In this document: positions 1-7,584 of the stretch, piece after piece | Layout of the letters: each line of letters opens with the position of its first letter | How positions within the stretch are numbered: the stretch's first letter is position 1 | NCBI RefSeq assembly: GCF_009827615.1 | Contig: NZ_WTYU01000002.1 | Coordinates: 789,020 to 853,019 of the forward strand | Direction: 5' to 3' | Source: Allopontixanthobacter confluentis | Lineage (GTDB): Bacteria > Pseudomonadota > Alphaproteobacteria > Sphingomonadales > Sphingomonadaceae | Length of the DNA: 64,000 bases | The notes under the pieces: model-generated | Seen by the model: the letters and a program-made list of their open reading frames with translations, nothing else | Database searches by the model: none | What the model was told of the DNA's origin: nothing | Program-made: the position numbers and the translations under genes

Positions 1-44
1 CCCACCAGCAGGCCGGAAAGAATGGCACCCAGAATATTGATCAT
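1..44 (-). CDS. GlsB/YeaQ/YmgE-family membrane protein, N-terminal fragment
   Basis: Only the first 14 codons lie in the window; the gene continues past the left edge. The minus strand reads Met-Ile-Asn-Ile-Leu-Gly-Ala-Ile-Leu-Ser-Gly-Leu-Leu-Val, which is the hydrophobic, glycine-rich start typical of the small transglycosylase-associated/stress-response membrane proteins (GlsB/YeaQ/YmgE). A GGAG Shine-Dalgarno sequence sits just upstream of the ATG, which supports the start. The family call rests on very few residues. Any short membrane protein with a similar first helix would look the same. Confidence 0.5.
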   Translation of the reverse strand, partial: MINILGAILSGLLV

Positions 45-304
45 GAAATCTCCAGAGATTGCAGGCGCGCCGACAGTGGCGGCGGCCAGGAATAATTCCG
101 TCAGTGTAATTGCCGCGCCCCAAATGGCGAACAAAAATTTCAGCGGCCGATTCGATTGATCCAAACCCTGTTCAGGCCGCTTATCCCATGAATTATTTTT
201 TCACGAATTCATTTTTGGACTTGCGCAACACGCCAGTCGAGGATTCCCCGCGCGTCGCACCGTTGCACCCGCATAACACAGTACCGCCATGCCCCGCATG
301 ACGC

Positions 305-323
305 GGTTAAATTCGATTTAACC
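305..323. promoter_or_regulatory. CtrA-type box (TTAA-N7-TTAAC) upstream of nrdA
   Basis: TTAA at 307-310, seven bases, then TTAAC at 318-322, matching the full CtrA consensus known from Caulobacter. The box is embedded in a perfect inverted repeat (GGTTAAAT at 305-312 and ATTTAACC at 316-323). A TTGCGT hexamer follows at 326 and could be a -35 element. Binding and function are inferred from the motif alone. Confidence 0.45.
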
Positions 324-613
324 CCTTGCGTCAAACCGCCGTGTGATTCACTATCTAGTGGTTCGTGACCTGGGGGCACCTACTAGACCTTGTTGCCACA
401 CTGACTGCGCCTTCTACGCGGTGATGGGTGGATTCGGTTTGGTGATCGGGGTTTTCAAGTCAGGCGCAAGTGGCACTTGTGGGTATCGCGGGGATAAGTT
501 TTTGCCCGCTCGTGCTGCAAAATCGCTAGGGTAGGCAGCAACCTGCCGAATCGAACGGAAGTAGAACATCATGCGCCCGGCAAAACTGCCGACGCACTAT
601 GGGCCAGGGGGCT

Positions 614-655
614 GGCCAAAAGATTTGGGCCAAAAGATTTGGGCCAAAAGATTTG
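614..655 (+). repeat. Three tandem copies of a 14-bp unit before nrdA
   Basis: The unit GGCCAAAAGATTTG occurs three times head to tail without mismatch (614-627, 628-641, 642-655). It lies 35-100 bases upstream of the likely nrdA start codons. The unit is not a multiple of three bases, so copy-number change would shift any reading frame passing through it. Confidence 0.9.
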
Positions 656-713
656 GGGCCGCAATTTAAAGGCCGCAGGTTTTGGGGCCATGGATTTAGA
701 GCAGGGCGATATA

Positions 714-2795
714 ATGGATTTTAAAAGTGGGGATGATGCAGCCATGGGGCTCGATCTGGATATGAACGACACGGTCGATACAGCGTCACAGGCGCCATCC
801 ACCACCAATGACGCCACACTTACAGAAAAGCGCGCGGTAGATATGGAAACGATGGACAAAGGTACAGACGAGCTGGTGGCAGAAAAAGCCGCAGAAGTGA
901 TGGCGGGCGCATTGACGCAGGTGGCAGACGCCATCTCGCAAAGCTCTGCCGGCGCCGCGGCTGACAAGGCTGACACGAAAAAGGTCCGCGATCGCCGCTT
1001 CACCGTGGTCACCGATAACAGCCGCGATGCCCTGCTGACGGATTTCGGCAAGGATACGCTGATTGACCGCTATCTGCTTCCCGGTGAAAATTTTCAGGAC
1101 CTGTTTGCCCGCGTGGCGGATGCCTATGCGGATGATCAGGACCACGCGCAGCGTCTGTATGACTATATCTCGCGCCTGTGGTTCATGCCTGCAACGCCGG
1201 TTCTGTCCAATGGCGGCACCAGCCGGGGCTTGCCCATTTCCTGCTATCTCAATTCTGTGTCAGACAGCCTCGAAGGCATCGTCAATACGTGGAACGAAAA
1301 CGTGTGGCTCGCATCCAAGGGCGGCGGCATCGGCACCTATTGGGGCAATGTGCGCGGCATTGGCGAGCCGGTCGGCCTGAACGGCAAGACCAGCGGCATC
1401 ATTCCCTTCGTGCGCGTGATGGACAGTCTGACGCTGGCCATTTCCCAAGGGTCTTTGCGGCGCGGTTCGGCTGCCTGCTATCTCGATGTGTCGCACCCCG
1501 AGATCGAGGAATTCCTCGAAATCCGCAAACCGTCGGGCGATTTCAACCGCAAGGCGTTGAACCTGCACCACGGCGTGCTGTTGACCGACGATTTCATGGA
1601 AGCAGTGCGTGCGGGCGAGAAATTCGACCTCAAATCCCCCAAGACCGGCGAAGTGCGCGGGCAGGTGGATGCGCGTTCGCTGTTCCAGAAACTGGTCGAA
1701 ACCCGCCTTGCCACAGGCGAGCCTTACATCGTGTTCTCCGACACGGTGAACCGCATGATGCCCAAGCATCACCGCGATCTGGGGCTGAAGGTTTCCACCT
1801 CCAACCTGTGTTCGGAAATCACCCTGCCGACCGGCATTGACCACCTTGGCAATGACCGCACGGCTGTGTGCTGCCTGTCCTCGCTCAACCTGGAAAAATG
1901 GGATGAGTGGAACGGCGATAAGGTGTTCATCGAAGACGTGATGCGGATGCTCGACAATGTCCTGCAGGACTATATCGACCGCGCCCCGCCGGAAATGGAC
2001 CGCGCCCGCTATTCCGCCTCGCGCGAACGGTCGGTTGGCCTGGGTGTGATGGGCTTCCATTCCTTCCTCCAGATGAAGAACCTGCCGCTGGAAGGCAGCA
2101 TGGCCAAGGTCTGGAACCTGAAGATGTTCAAGCACATCAGCGGCAAGGCAGAAGAAGCCTCCATGCTGCTGGCGCATGAACGCGGGCCATGCCCGGATGC
2201 TGAGGATATGGGCGTGATGGAACGGTTCAGCTGCAAGATGGCAATCGCGCCAACGGCCTCCATTTCAATCATCTGCGGCGGCACCAGCGCTTGCATCGAA
2301 CCGATCCCGGCCAATATCTACACCCACAAGACATTGTCGGGCAGCTTCGTGGTCAAGAACCCCTATCTGCAGAAAATGCTGGCGGAAAAGAGCAAGGATT
2401 CCACCAATGTGTGGAACACGATCCTTGAAAAGGGCGGTTCGGTCCAGCACCTCGATTTCCTCAGCGCGGAAGAAAAGGCGATCTTCAAGACCAGCTTCGA
2501 AATCGACCAGCGCTACCTGCTCGAATATGCCGCTGACCGCGCGCCATTTATCGATCAGGCGCAGAGCCTCAACCTTTTCATTCCGGCCGATGTCGACAAA
2601 TGGGATCTGGCGATGCTGCATTTCCAGGCATGGGAAAAGGGCATCAAATCGCTCTATTACCTGCGTTCCAAGTCAGTCCAGCGCGCCGGCTTTGCAGGCG
2701 GTGTGGAAGCGGACAACACTGCTGACCTCGCCAAGATCGAACTGATGGCAGGCGCGCAGCAGACCGATTACGAAGAATGCCTGAGCTGCCAGTGA
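714..2795 (+). CDS. nrdA: Ribonucleoside-diphosphate reductase, large (alpha) subunit
   Basis: Catalytic subunit of class Ia ribonucleotide reductase, which reduces ribonucleoside diphosphates to the deoxy forms with NrdB as radical donor. Expected landmarks are present: the redox cysteine in PISCYL near residue 175, the NLCSEI active-site segment near 364 with its Asn, Cys and Glu, and the C-terminal CLSCQ cysteine pair that accepts electrons from thioredoxin or glutaredoxin. At 693 residues it is shorter than the E. coli protein, and the first 100 residues are acidic and alanine-rich with no visible ATP-cone. Starts at ATG 690 or ATG 714 are both possible; 714 was chosen because GAGCAGGG precedes it at usable distance. 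A strong terminator follows. The partner nrdB lies 1.2 kb downstream rather than adjacent. Confidence 0.95.
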   Translation: MDFKSGDDAAMGLDLDMNDTVDTASQAPSTTNDATLTEKRAVDMETMDKGTDELVAEKAAEVMAGALTQVADAISQSSAGAAADKADTKKVRDRRFTVVTDNSRDALLTDFGKDTLIDRYLLPGENFQDLFARVADAYADDQDHAQRLYDYISRLWFMPATPVLSNGGTSRGLPISCYLNSVSDSLEGIVNTWNENVWLASKGGGIGTYWGNVRGIGEPVGLNGKTSGIIPFVRVMDSLTLAISQGSLRRGSAACYLDVSHPEIEEFLEIRKPSGDFNRKALNLHHGVLLTDDFMEAVRAGEKFDLKSPKTGEVRGQVDARSLFQKLVETRLATGEPYIVFSDTVNRMMPKHHRDLGLKVSTSNLCSEITLPTGIDHLGNDRTAVCCLSSLNLEKWDEWNGDKVFIEDVMRMLDNVLQDYIDRAPPEMDRARYSASRERSVGLGVMGFHSFLQMKNLPLEGSMAKVWNLKMFKHISGKAEEASMLLAHERGPCPDAEDMGVMERFSCKMAIAPTASISIICGGTSACIEPIPANIYTHKTLSGSFVVKNPYLQKMLAEKSKDSTNVWNTILEKGGSVQHLDFLSAEEKAIFKTSFEIDQRYLLEYAADRAPFIDQAQSLNLFIPADVDKWDLAMLHFQAWEKGIKSLYYLRSKSVQRAGFAGGVEADNTADLAKIELMAGAQQTDYEECLSCQ

Positions 2796-2824
2796 TCTGA
2801 CACCGCTGTTCCGGGTTTAAAAAC

Positions 2825-2868
2825 AGGCCGCGCCAGAAAGCATATTCGCTTTCTGGCGCGGCCTTTTT
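2825..2868 (+). terminator. Rho-independent terminator after nrdA
   Basis: A perfect 17-bp stem (2825-2841 with 2848-2864), a six-base loop and five T residues. It lies 30 bases after the nrdA stop codon, so nrdA is probably transcribed on its own. Confidence 0.9.
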
Positions 2869-3036
2869 CATGGGCTGCCTTTGCATGGGCCGCCTCGATC
2901 CTCGCGCAGTATCGCCAAATTCATTCGCCCGATGGCCGGGGTGTGCCGCACTGAATAATACAAGGCGCGACAATCTGTTGCTTGCGCGCCGGGCCATCAT
3001 GGTTATCGCGGCGCCATTGCAGATTTTGAGGTATTC

Positions 3037-3426
3037 ATGCGTAAATGGCATCGCTGGCTGTCGGTCTTTTTCGGCGTCTTTCTTTTCTGGATCGCGGCCA
3101 CCGGCCTGTTGAGCCAGGCGGCGGATTTGTGGCCTTCCGCAGAGCCAACCACGGCTGAACAGCTTGCGCCCGCGCCGCCTGCCGCTTTCGTTTGCCCGAA
3201 AGGCTGGCGCTGCCGCCCGCCCGAGGCGACCACCGGCTTCGCTTCGCTCAAGGGTTTCTTCCACCACCTCCATTCGGGTGAGGAATTTGGCCTGCCGGGC
3301 GTGATCATTTCTATCCTGTCAGGGCTGGCGCTGGCATTTTTCAGCCTGTCCGGCCTGTGGATGTATATCCGCATGTGGTCGAACCGCCGGTCGAAGAAGC
3401 TGAATGGCGGAATGTTCTGGAAATAA
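3037..3426 (+). CDS. PepSY-associated transmembrane helix protein
   Basis: A 129-residue membrane protein with a helix at about residues 7-27 (LSVFFGVFLFWIAATGLL), a proline-rich periplasmic stretch with two cysteines (Cys-Pro-Lys-Gly-Trp-Arg-Cys), the segment FHHLHSGEEFGLPG, and a second helix at about 92-112. The helix-LH-helix arrangement resembles PepSY-type transmembrane proteins, which often sit near iron-uptake or ferric-reductase genes. No such partner is adjacent here. GAGG upstream supports ATG 3037. Function unknown. It sits between nrdA and nrdB but is insulated by the nrdA terminator and by a hairpin after its own stop. Confidence 0.7.
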   Translation: MRKWHRWLSVFFGVFLFWIAATGLLSQAADLWPSAEPTTAEQLAPAPPAAFVCPKGWRCRPPEATTGFASLKGFFHHLHSGEEFGLPGVIISILSGLALAFFSLSGLWMYIRMWSNRRSKKLNGGMFWK

Positions 3427-3432
3427 ACACAG

Positions 3433-3470
3433 GAAAGGCGCCTGCCCCATGTGACGGGCAGGCGCCTTTC
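3433..3470. terminator. Hairpin between convergent genes
   Basis: A perfect 15-bp inverted repeat (3433-3447 with 3456-3470) and an eight-base loop. It lies between the convergent PepSY-like gene and the small minus-strand gene. The T-run is only three bases on either strand, so it may act as a weak bidirectional terminator. Confidence 0.6.
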
Positions 3471-3502
3471 AGATTGCTTTCGGCTCGCAGAATGCGTGGC
3501 GG

Positions 3503-3751
3503 TCAGCCTTCCTTGGCGGCGTCTTTCTCGCTCTCGCCATCCTTGGTGCGGGCATTGCCGTAACCCGGTTGGCTGCCCATATCGGGATCAGCGGCAATCG
3601 GGTTGCCCGCATCTTCCAGTTTCGCCGGTTGGGGCGAAGTATCGTCATTCACATTCTGGGCCTGGTTGACTTCATACTGGTCATATTCAGGCCGCGCTGC
3701 GCCAACCTTGTTCCTGATTGCCTGCGGTTCGTTGGTCTGGTCTTGTGCCAT
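3503..3751 (-). CDS. Small hydrophilic protein of unknown function
   Basis: An 82-residue, highly charged protein rich in Asp, Glu, Asn, Gln, Lys and Pro, with no hydrophobic segment and no recognisable domain. The composition suggests an intrinsically disordered cytoplasmic protein. It lies between nrdA and nrdB on the opposite strand. I do not recognise the family. The start at 3751 is the first ATG, preceded by GGAACCGG. Confidence 0.55.
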   Translation of the reverse strand: MAQDQTNEPQAIRNKVGAARPEYDQYEVNQAQNVNDDTSPQPAKLEDAGNPIAADPDMGSQPGYGNARTKDGESEKDAAKEG

Positions 3752-3980
3752 GGTCCGGTTCCTTTGCTGCTGGCCGCCCGCATATTGCGCCGGCCCCTTG
3801 CCCTGTTAACGGGCGGCAGCGGGCAAGTGTTCCGGCAGGCATGGTCCGCCCGACCATGGCAAGGGGGTCACAAATAAAAATATACCCCTTTATCCACGCC
3901 GAATCATAAACTCTTGCCTTCGCTTTCAGGCCATGATTCCCTATGTATAACGCCACACTGAATTCCGATGGAGACACTAG

Positions 3981-5048
3981 ATGTCGTTGACCGAAGCCCG
4001 CAAGACCTACAAGCCCTTCGAATATCCGTGGGCTTACGACTTCTGGAAACGGCAGCAGCAAATCCACTGGATGCCCGAAGAAGTGCCCCTGGGCGAAGAT
4101 TGCCGCGACTGGGCGCAGAACCTGTCCGACCATGAGCGGAACCTGCTGACGCAGATCTTCCGTTTCTTCACCCAGGCCGACGTGGAAGTGCAGGATTGCT
4201 ACCACGAAAAATATGGCCGCGTGTTCAAACCGACCGAAGTGAAGATGATGCTGGCCGCCTTTTCCAACATGGAAACGGTGCATATCGCCGCCTATTCCCA
4301 CCTGCTCGACACCATCGGCATGCCGGAAAGCGAATATGGCATGTTCCTCGAATATGAGGAGATGAAGGCGAAGCACGATTATCTGCAGGAATTCGGCGTC
4401 GACACTGACGAGGATATTGCCCGCACGCTGGCCATGTTCGGCGGCTTTACCGAAGGGCTGCAGTTGTTCGCCAGCTTCGCCATGCTGATGAATTTTCCGC
4501 GCTTCAACAAGATGAAGGGCATGGGGCAGATCGTCAGCTGGTCCATCCGCGACGAATCGCTGCATTGCGAAGGCATCACGCGCCTGTTCCACGCATTCTG
4601 CGCGGAGCGGGACTGCCTGACGAAAGCGGTGAAGGAAGACATCATGGATGCCTGCCAGAAAACCGTTCGCCTGGAAGACAATTTCATCGATCTGGCGTTT
4701 GAACAGGGCCCTGTGCCGGGGATGACGGCGAAGGAAATCAAGCATTACATCCGCTACATCGCGGATTGGCGCCTCAGCCAGCTGGGCCTGCCGGCCATCT
4801 ACATGGTGGAAGACCACCCGCTGCCCTGGCTCGCCCCGCTGATCAACGGTGTGGAACACGCCAACTTCTTCGAAACCCGCGCGACTGAATATTCCAAGGG
4901 CGCGACCAAGGGCAACTGGCAGGACGTATGGAGCAGCTTCGACAAACGCCAGTCCGCCAAAAAAGGCGACCAGGCCAATGACGTAGTCGCCGACGACGGC
5001 CCGGGCCTGTTTGGCGATGATGCTGGTGGAAGCGTGGCGGCGGAGTAA
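3981..5048 (+). CDS. nrdB: Ribonucleoside-diphosphate reductase, small (beta) subunit
   Basis: The radical-generating subunit of class Ia ribonucleotide reductase, which holds a di-iron centre and a tyrosyl radical and works with NrdA. Metal-ligand motifs are seen in order: the DHERNLL-to-DVEVQDCYHEKY helix, METVHIAAYSHL with Glu and His ligands and the candidate radical Tyr, and SWSIRDESLHCEG with Glu and His. The 355-residue length is normal. The last 30 residues are acidic and end in the flexible tail that docks on NrdA. A TTGCCT hexamer at 3914 and TATGTATAA at 3942-3950 are upstream, but their spacing is poor for a standard promoter. Confidence 0.96.
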   Translation: MSLTEARKTYKPFEYPWAYDFWKRQQQIHWMPEEVPLGEDCRDWAQNLSDHERNLLTQIFRFFTQADVEVQDCYHEKYGRVFKPTEVKMMLAAFSNMETVHIAAYSHLLDTIGMPESEYGMFLEYEEMKAKHDYLQEFGVDTDEDIARTLAMFGGFTEGLQLFASFAMLMNFPRFNKMKGMGQIVSWSIRDESLHCEGITRLFHAFCAERDCLTKAVKEDIMDACQKTVRLEDNFIDLAFEQGPVPGMTAKEIKHYIRYIADWRLSQLGLPAIYMVEDHPLPWLAPLINGVEHANFFETRATEYSKGATKGNWQDVWSSFDKRQSAKKGDQANDVVADDGPGLFGDDAGGSVAAE

Positions 5049-5065
5049 TTCTGCGCTTGTGCTTT

Positions 5066-5075
5066 ATACCGGTAT
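5066..5075. promoter_or_regulatory. Palindrome before the toxin gene (candidate operator)
   Basis: ATACCGGTAT is a perfect 10-bp palindrome that ends seven bases before the toxin start codon at 5082. Toxin-antitoxin operons are usually autorepressed at such sites by the DNA-binding antitoxin. The role is inferred from position. Confidence 0.4.
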
Positions 5076-5081
5076 CAGTAT

Positions 5082-5492
5082 ATGAGCGAGATAGAACGCC
5101 GATTTCGGCTGATCGTGGACCAACAGGTGGGGGTGGATTTAGCCCGTGTTCGACAAGAGGATTCTTGGGCGCATGCTCAAATCATCGCTCTGCTCCAAGA
5201 ATATGCAGCGGGGACATTTCCTCCAGAAGAGCTAATTGACGAGCGCTTTGAAAGTGAAGAGATCGAAAATGTTGAGCCATTGTGGCATCTGCAGGATCGA
5301 CGGCTCAACGTTTATCGTCTCAAGCTTGTCAATGTTGGGAGATGGAGAGTGCTGACCGCGGGCGATCGGCAAAGTCGCGAAGTTGCGGTTTTGGCTGTAA
5401 TGCATCGCGCGCAAAACTATCAGGCCGATAGGCCACTAATGGATAGGATTAAGAAAAGTTATGAAAGCCTCGGCTTCAAACCGTTGGGTTAA
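5082..5492 (+). CDS. RelE/ParE-superfamily toxin-like protein
   Basis: A 136-residue protein. Its second half (residues about 68-132) has the pattern of the RelE/ParE fold: RRLNVYRLKL, then GRWRVLTAGD, then VAVLAVMHR followed by NYQADRPLMDRI. It probably acts as an mRNA interferase or gyrase poison held in check by the product of the next gene, which starts 32 bases before this stop codon. The first half is helical and charged and is longer than in classical RelE. Base composition is visibly lower in GC than the flanks. No strong Shine-Dalgarno sequence is seen. Which toxin subtype this is cannot be told from the sequence alone. Confidence 0.75.
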   Translation: MSEIERRFRLIVDQQVGVDLARVRQEDSWAHAQIIALLQEYAAGTFPPEELIDERFESEEIENVEPLWHLQDRRLNVYRLKLVNVGRWRVLTAGDRQSREVAVLAVMHRAQNYQADRPLMDRIKKSYESLGFKPLG

Positions 5493-5871
5493 CGTAGTTG
5501 GCCGGACTAGGACTTCGTCGTCGCCAACCTTTCGATTCCGCCGCAAAGATTTCAAACATTTGGATGGATTGCCTCAAGGTTTTTCGACTCTTGAGTCATT
5601 TTTGGCAAAAGTCGACCAAGCGCCTGATGTGGAAATGCTTCAGGAAGCTAGGCGCTTGCTTGTTGATAGGCGGAAGGTCATCGGATTGGCCGCATTGCGG
5701 CTTAAGCGTGGGTTGAGCCAAGCGGAGTTGGCAAAGGCAATTGGCACTTCGCAACCGCGTCTATCTTCTTGGGAGCGCGGCACTGAAAAGCCGGGTTATG
5801 ATAGTTTGCGCAGAATAAAAGACGAGCTTCAAGTGACCTTCGACGAGTTAATGGAGGCGCTTGATGCCTGA
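5461..5871 (+). CDS. XRE-family antitoxin, helix-turn-helix
   Basis: A 136-residue protein with a C-terminal XRE/Cro-type helix-turn-helix at residues about 78-132 (LSQAELAKAIGTSQPRLSSWERG). The N-terminal 70 residues would bind the toxin. The order toxin first, antitoxin second is that of HigBA-like systems. The ATG at 5461 overlaps the toxin frame; no good Shine-Dalgarno sequence is seen there, and translational coupling is likely. The gene overlaps the following gene by eight bases. It is the probable autorepressor of the operon, perhaps through the palindrome at 5066-5075. Confidence 0.8.
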   Translation: MKASASNRWVNVVGRTRTSSSPTFRFRRKDFKHLDGLPQGFSTLESFLAKVDQAPDVEMLQEARRLLVDRRKVIGLAALRLKRGLSQAELAKAIGTSQPRLSSWERGTEKPGYDSLRRIKDELQVTFDELMEALDA

Positions 5872-6283
5872 AATAGAAGCATATTCCCTATTTTGTGAGG
5901 ATGTGAGGTGGGAAGCAAACGGCGCGCCAATGTTCCTGGGCATGATGTCTCCCGTTTTCCATCCCACTGAGTATCCTGCAAATCTTTCCAAGATCGTCTT
6001 AGCTACCCTTTTCAGGTCAGACTGTAGCAAAGACAAATTCCTCGCAGAACTAATTTTAGAAAAAATCTCAGCAAGTGGCGCCGAAACTCTAGACTCCTTC
6101 GACGCCGAATTTGAGCGAAATGAGTTTGATGAAGGCCAATTTCAGTGGGTAGCCGTTTCGACTTTGCCCATTGAAAACATAGAATTTGAACAGGGGAATT
6201 CTCTCAAAGCGACATTGAAAATTGAATCGAACACTTGGGAGACTTATTTGACCGCCGGTACGACCATTCAGCCTGATAAATAG
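5864..6283 (+). CDS. DUF6941-like protein, third gene of the toxin-antitoxin cassette
   Basis: A 139-residue protein starting at ATG 5864 inside the end of the antitoxin gene, hence translationally coupled. The N-terminus (SLFCEDVRWEANGAPMFLGM followed by PTEYPANLSKIVLATLF) resembles the DUF6941 pattern, a small all-beta family of unknown function, as I remember it. It has no signal peptide or membrane segment. GC content is clearly low: hand counts give 24 of 60 bases at 6001-6060 and 23 of 60 at 6181-6240. By contrast, 39 of 60 are GC at 4801-4860 in nrdB. This suggests horizontal acquisition of the whole cassette. A role as accessory or third component of the toxin system is speculative. 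Confidence 0.6.
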   Translation: MPEIEAYSLFCEDVRWEANGAPMFLGMMSPVFHPTEYPANLSKIVLATLFRSDCSKDKFLAELILEKISASGAETLDSFDAEFERNEFDEGQFQWVAVSTLPIENIEFEQGNSLKATLKIESNTWETYLTAGTTIQPDK

Positions 6284-6349
6284 GATGGCTATCCAGCAAT
6301 GAGTTAAAGCATAAGGGTTTTTCGATTAATATTCCCCCTCCCCCCACTA

Positions 6350-6676
6350 ATGCTTGTGGTCATGCAAATGCACTTCCTCACCCACGCCAATATCGCCACA
6401 TTCCTGATCGCGATGAACTTCATCGCCTTTGCGGCGTTTGGCATCGACAAGATGCTGGCGGAAGCGGGGCCAAGGGGGTCGGTGCGGCGGATATCGGAAG
6501 CGACTTTGTTGCAGTTGGCCTTTTTGGGCGGGATTTTCGGGGCGTTTGCGGGGCGGCATCTGTTCCGGCACAAGACGCGCAAGCAACCATTTTTCACCCG
6601 CCTTTATGTGGTCGCGGTGGTGCAGGTGATGGGGCTTGGCATGGTGGCGGGCTGGTTTTATCTCCATCAGGGTTAA
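6350..6676 (+). CDS. DUF1294 membrane protein
   Basis: A 108-residue protein with two or three membrane helices and the DUF1294 pattern: FAAFGIDKMLAEAG, then RRISEATLLQLAFLGGIFGAFAGRHLFRHKTRKQPF. The invariant Asp-Lys and the RHKT-K block are both present. Function of the family is unknown. Several in-frame starts (6350, 6362, 6368) exist and none has a clear ribosome binding site. Confidence 0.85.
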   Translation: MLVVMQMHFLTHANIATFLIAMNFIAFAAFGIDKMLAEAGPRGSVRRISEATLLQLAFLGGIFGAFAGRHLFRHKTRKQPFFTRLYVVAVVQVMGLGMVAGWFYLHQG

Positions 6677-6700
6677 CCGCCTCGCCCGCATGATGCGGCC

Positions 6701-6880
6701 ATGTTCGGTCCGCGTCTTAACACCGTTTTCGCCAGCCGCTGGAAAGCGGTGTGGTGGTCAGCCGTGGTGCTGATGACCGCCTATTGCAGCGTGCCATCCC
6801 CTGACAAAGCCGGCGCCAGACAGGCCGCTGCCGATAGCGCCGCGAAGGACGCTAATCCATGGGCGCTGGACCCGCAATAA
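6701..6880 (+). CDS. Small membrane-anchored protein, 59 residues
   Basis: ATG 6701 opens a 59-codon frame that starts MFGPRLNTVFASRWKAVWW. It has one hydrophobic stretch (residues about 16-33) followed by an Ala- and Asp-rich tail ending NPWALDPQ. The hydrophobic segment flanked by basic residues and the hydrophilic tail look like a genuine small membrane protein. It lies directly before the convergent thermonuclease gene. No domain is recognised. Confidence 0.45.
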   Translation: MFGPRLNTVFASRWKAVWWSAVVLMTAYCSVPSPDKAGARQAAADSAAKDANPWALDPQ

Positions 6881-6908
6881 GCGCCTGCCTGTTCCAGTAT
6901 TGGCGGGT

Positions 6909-7466
6909 CTAAACCCCGGCCTGCTGGCACCAGTCGATGGAACTGGGCCACACATCCGACAGGCCCTCTGCCACCAATATCGCGCCCAGGCTCTGCCCGC
7001 CGCGTGTCACGTTGCGCAGTTTGCGGCCATACCGGTCCATGTCCCGCCCATCGGGATTGGGGGCGAGGGTAAATGGCCCCTGATTGAGCAGCGCCTGCAA
7101 CCGCTGCGTCGCGCGGCGGCCCAATTCCGCTTCGCGCGCGCAGGCCGGGCTGCCGGTTTCCGGCGTGTCGATATCGGCAATGCGGATCTTGTCGCCGCGA
7201 TACCAGAACGTGTCCCCATCCACCACGCAAGTGACGCGCACCGGCCCCGAACACGCGCCGAATTGCGCGCTTTGCGTATCCTGCGGGCTGGCGCTGGTGA
7301 TGGACGAGGGGGGCGCGGTTTCGGCCGCGCTGCGCCACATGTCGTAAATGATCCATCCCGACACCAGCGCCACCATCAGCACAAAGGGCATGACCTGCCA
7401 TGCAGCCTTGCCCCAGCCGCCCGATGTGCGGCGTGATGTCTTGTGATTTGCGCGGTTTCGTCCCAT
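6909..7466 (-). CDS. Membrane-anchored thermonuclease (SNase-like) family protein
   Basis: A 185-residue protein with a basic cytoplasmic N-terminus, one membrane helix at about 24-42, and a staphylococcal-nuclease (OB-fold) domain. Hallmarks are VVDGDTFWYRGDKIRIADIDTPE, AELGRRATQRLQALL and DRYGRKLRNV, which carry the calcium-binding acidic residues and catalytic arginines of the family. It probably cleaves nucleic acid outside the inner membrane. The C-terminal WPSSIDWCQQAG is typical of alphaproteobacterial members. The start is preceded by a basic stretch; alternatives are few. Confidence 0.85.
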   Translation of the reverse strand: MGRNRANHKTSRRTSGGWGKAAWQVMPFVLMVALVSGWIIYDMWRSAAETAPPSSITSASPQDTQSAQFGACSGPVRVTCVVDGDTFWYRGDKIRIADIDTPETGSPACAREAELGRRATQRLQALLNQGPFTLAPNPDGRDMDRYGRKLRNVTRGGQSLGAILVAEGLSDVWPSSIDWCQQAGV

Positions 7467-7549
7467 CGGCGCTGCTTACCAGCGCGGCAGCAAAGCGCCA
7501 GCCGGATGTGCGCCAAGCGGTTGTTTGAAAGCTGCTTTTTTCGGCACCC

Positions 7550-7577
7550 TTGCCACAATGCTGCGGCACTGTAACAT
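7550..7577 (+). promoter_or_regulatory. Candidate promoter of the sulfotransferase gene
   Basis: TTGCCA at 7550-7555, a 16-base spacer and TAACAT at 7572-7577 fit a housekeeping promoter. The ATG at 7585 lies only seven bases past the -10 element, so the transcript would be almost leaderless. Confidence 0.4.
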
Positions 7578-7584
7578 TTGCGCC

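Larger units (their letters stand above)
45..713. other. Long intergenic region upstream of nrdA
   Basis: About 670 bases without a convincing gene. Two 63-codon open frames (110-301 and 343-534) show no recognisable protein and no good ribosome binding site. What can be seen: a perfect TTAA-N7-TTAAC box at 307-322, five GANTC sites (149, 242, 345, 431 and 548), a short palindrome at 349-360, and a triple 14-bp direct repeat at 614-655. The region probably holds the nrdA promoter and controls. I did not recognise a known riboswitch in it. Confidence 0.6.

Noticed and set aside
349-395. NrdR-like boxes upstream of nrdA (CACTATCTAGTG and TACTAGACCTTGTTG)
   Set aside because: Only partial matches, and their spacing of about 34 bases does not fit the paired boxes usually seen.
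110-534. Two 63-codon open frames upstream of nrdA
   Set aside because: No protein-like features, no ribosome sites, and the region carries regulatory motifs instead.
365-600. Cobalamin or other riboswitch before nrdA
   Set aside because: No B12 box or conserved core could be found by eye.
3890-3898. Near-consensus DnaA box (TTATCCACG) before nrdB, and TGTGGATAG at 33617-33625 before dnaB
   Set aside because: Single one-mismatch boxes are expected by chance at about this frequency; no cluster.
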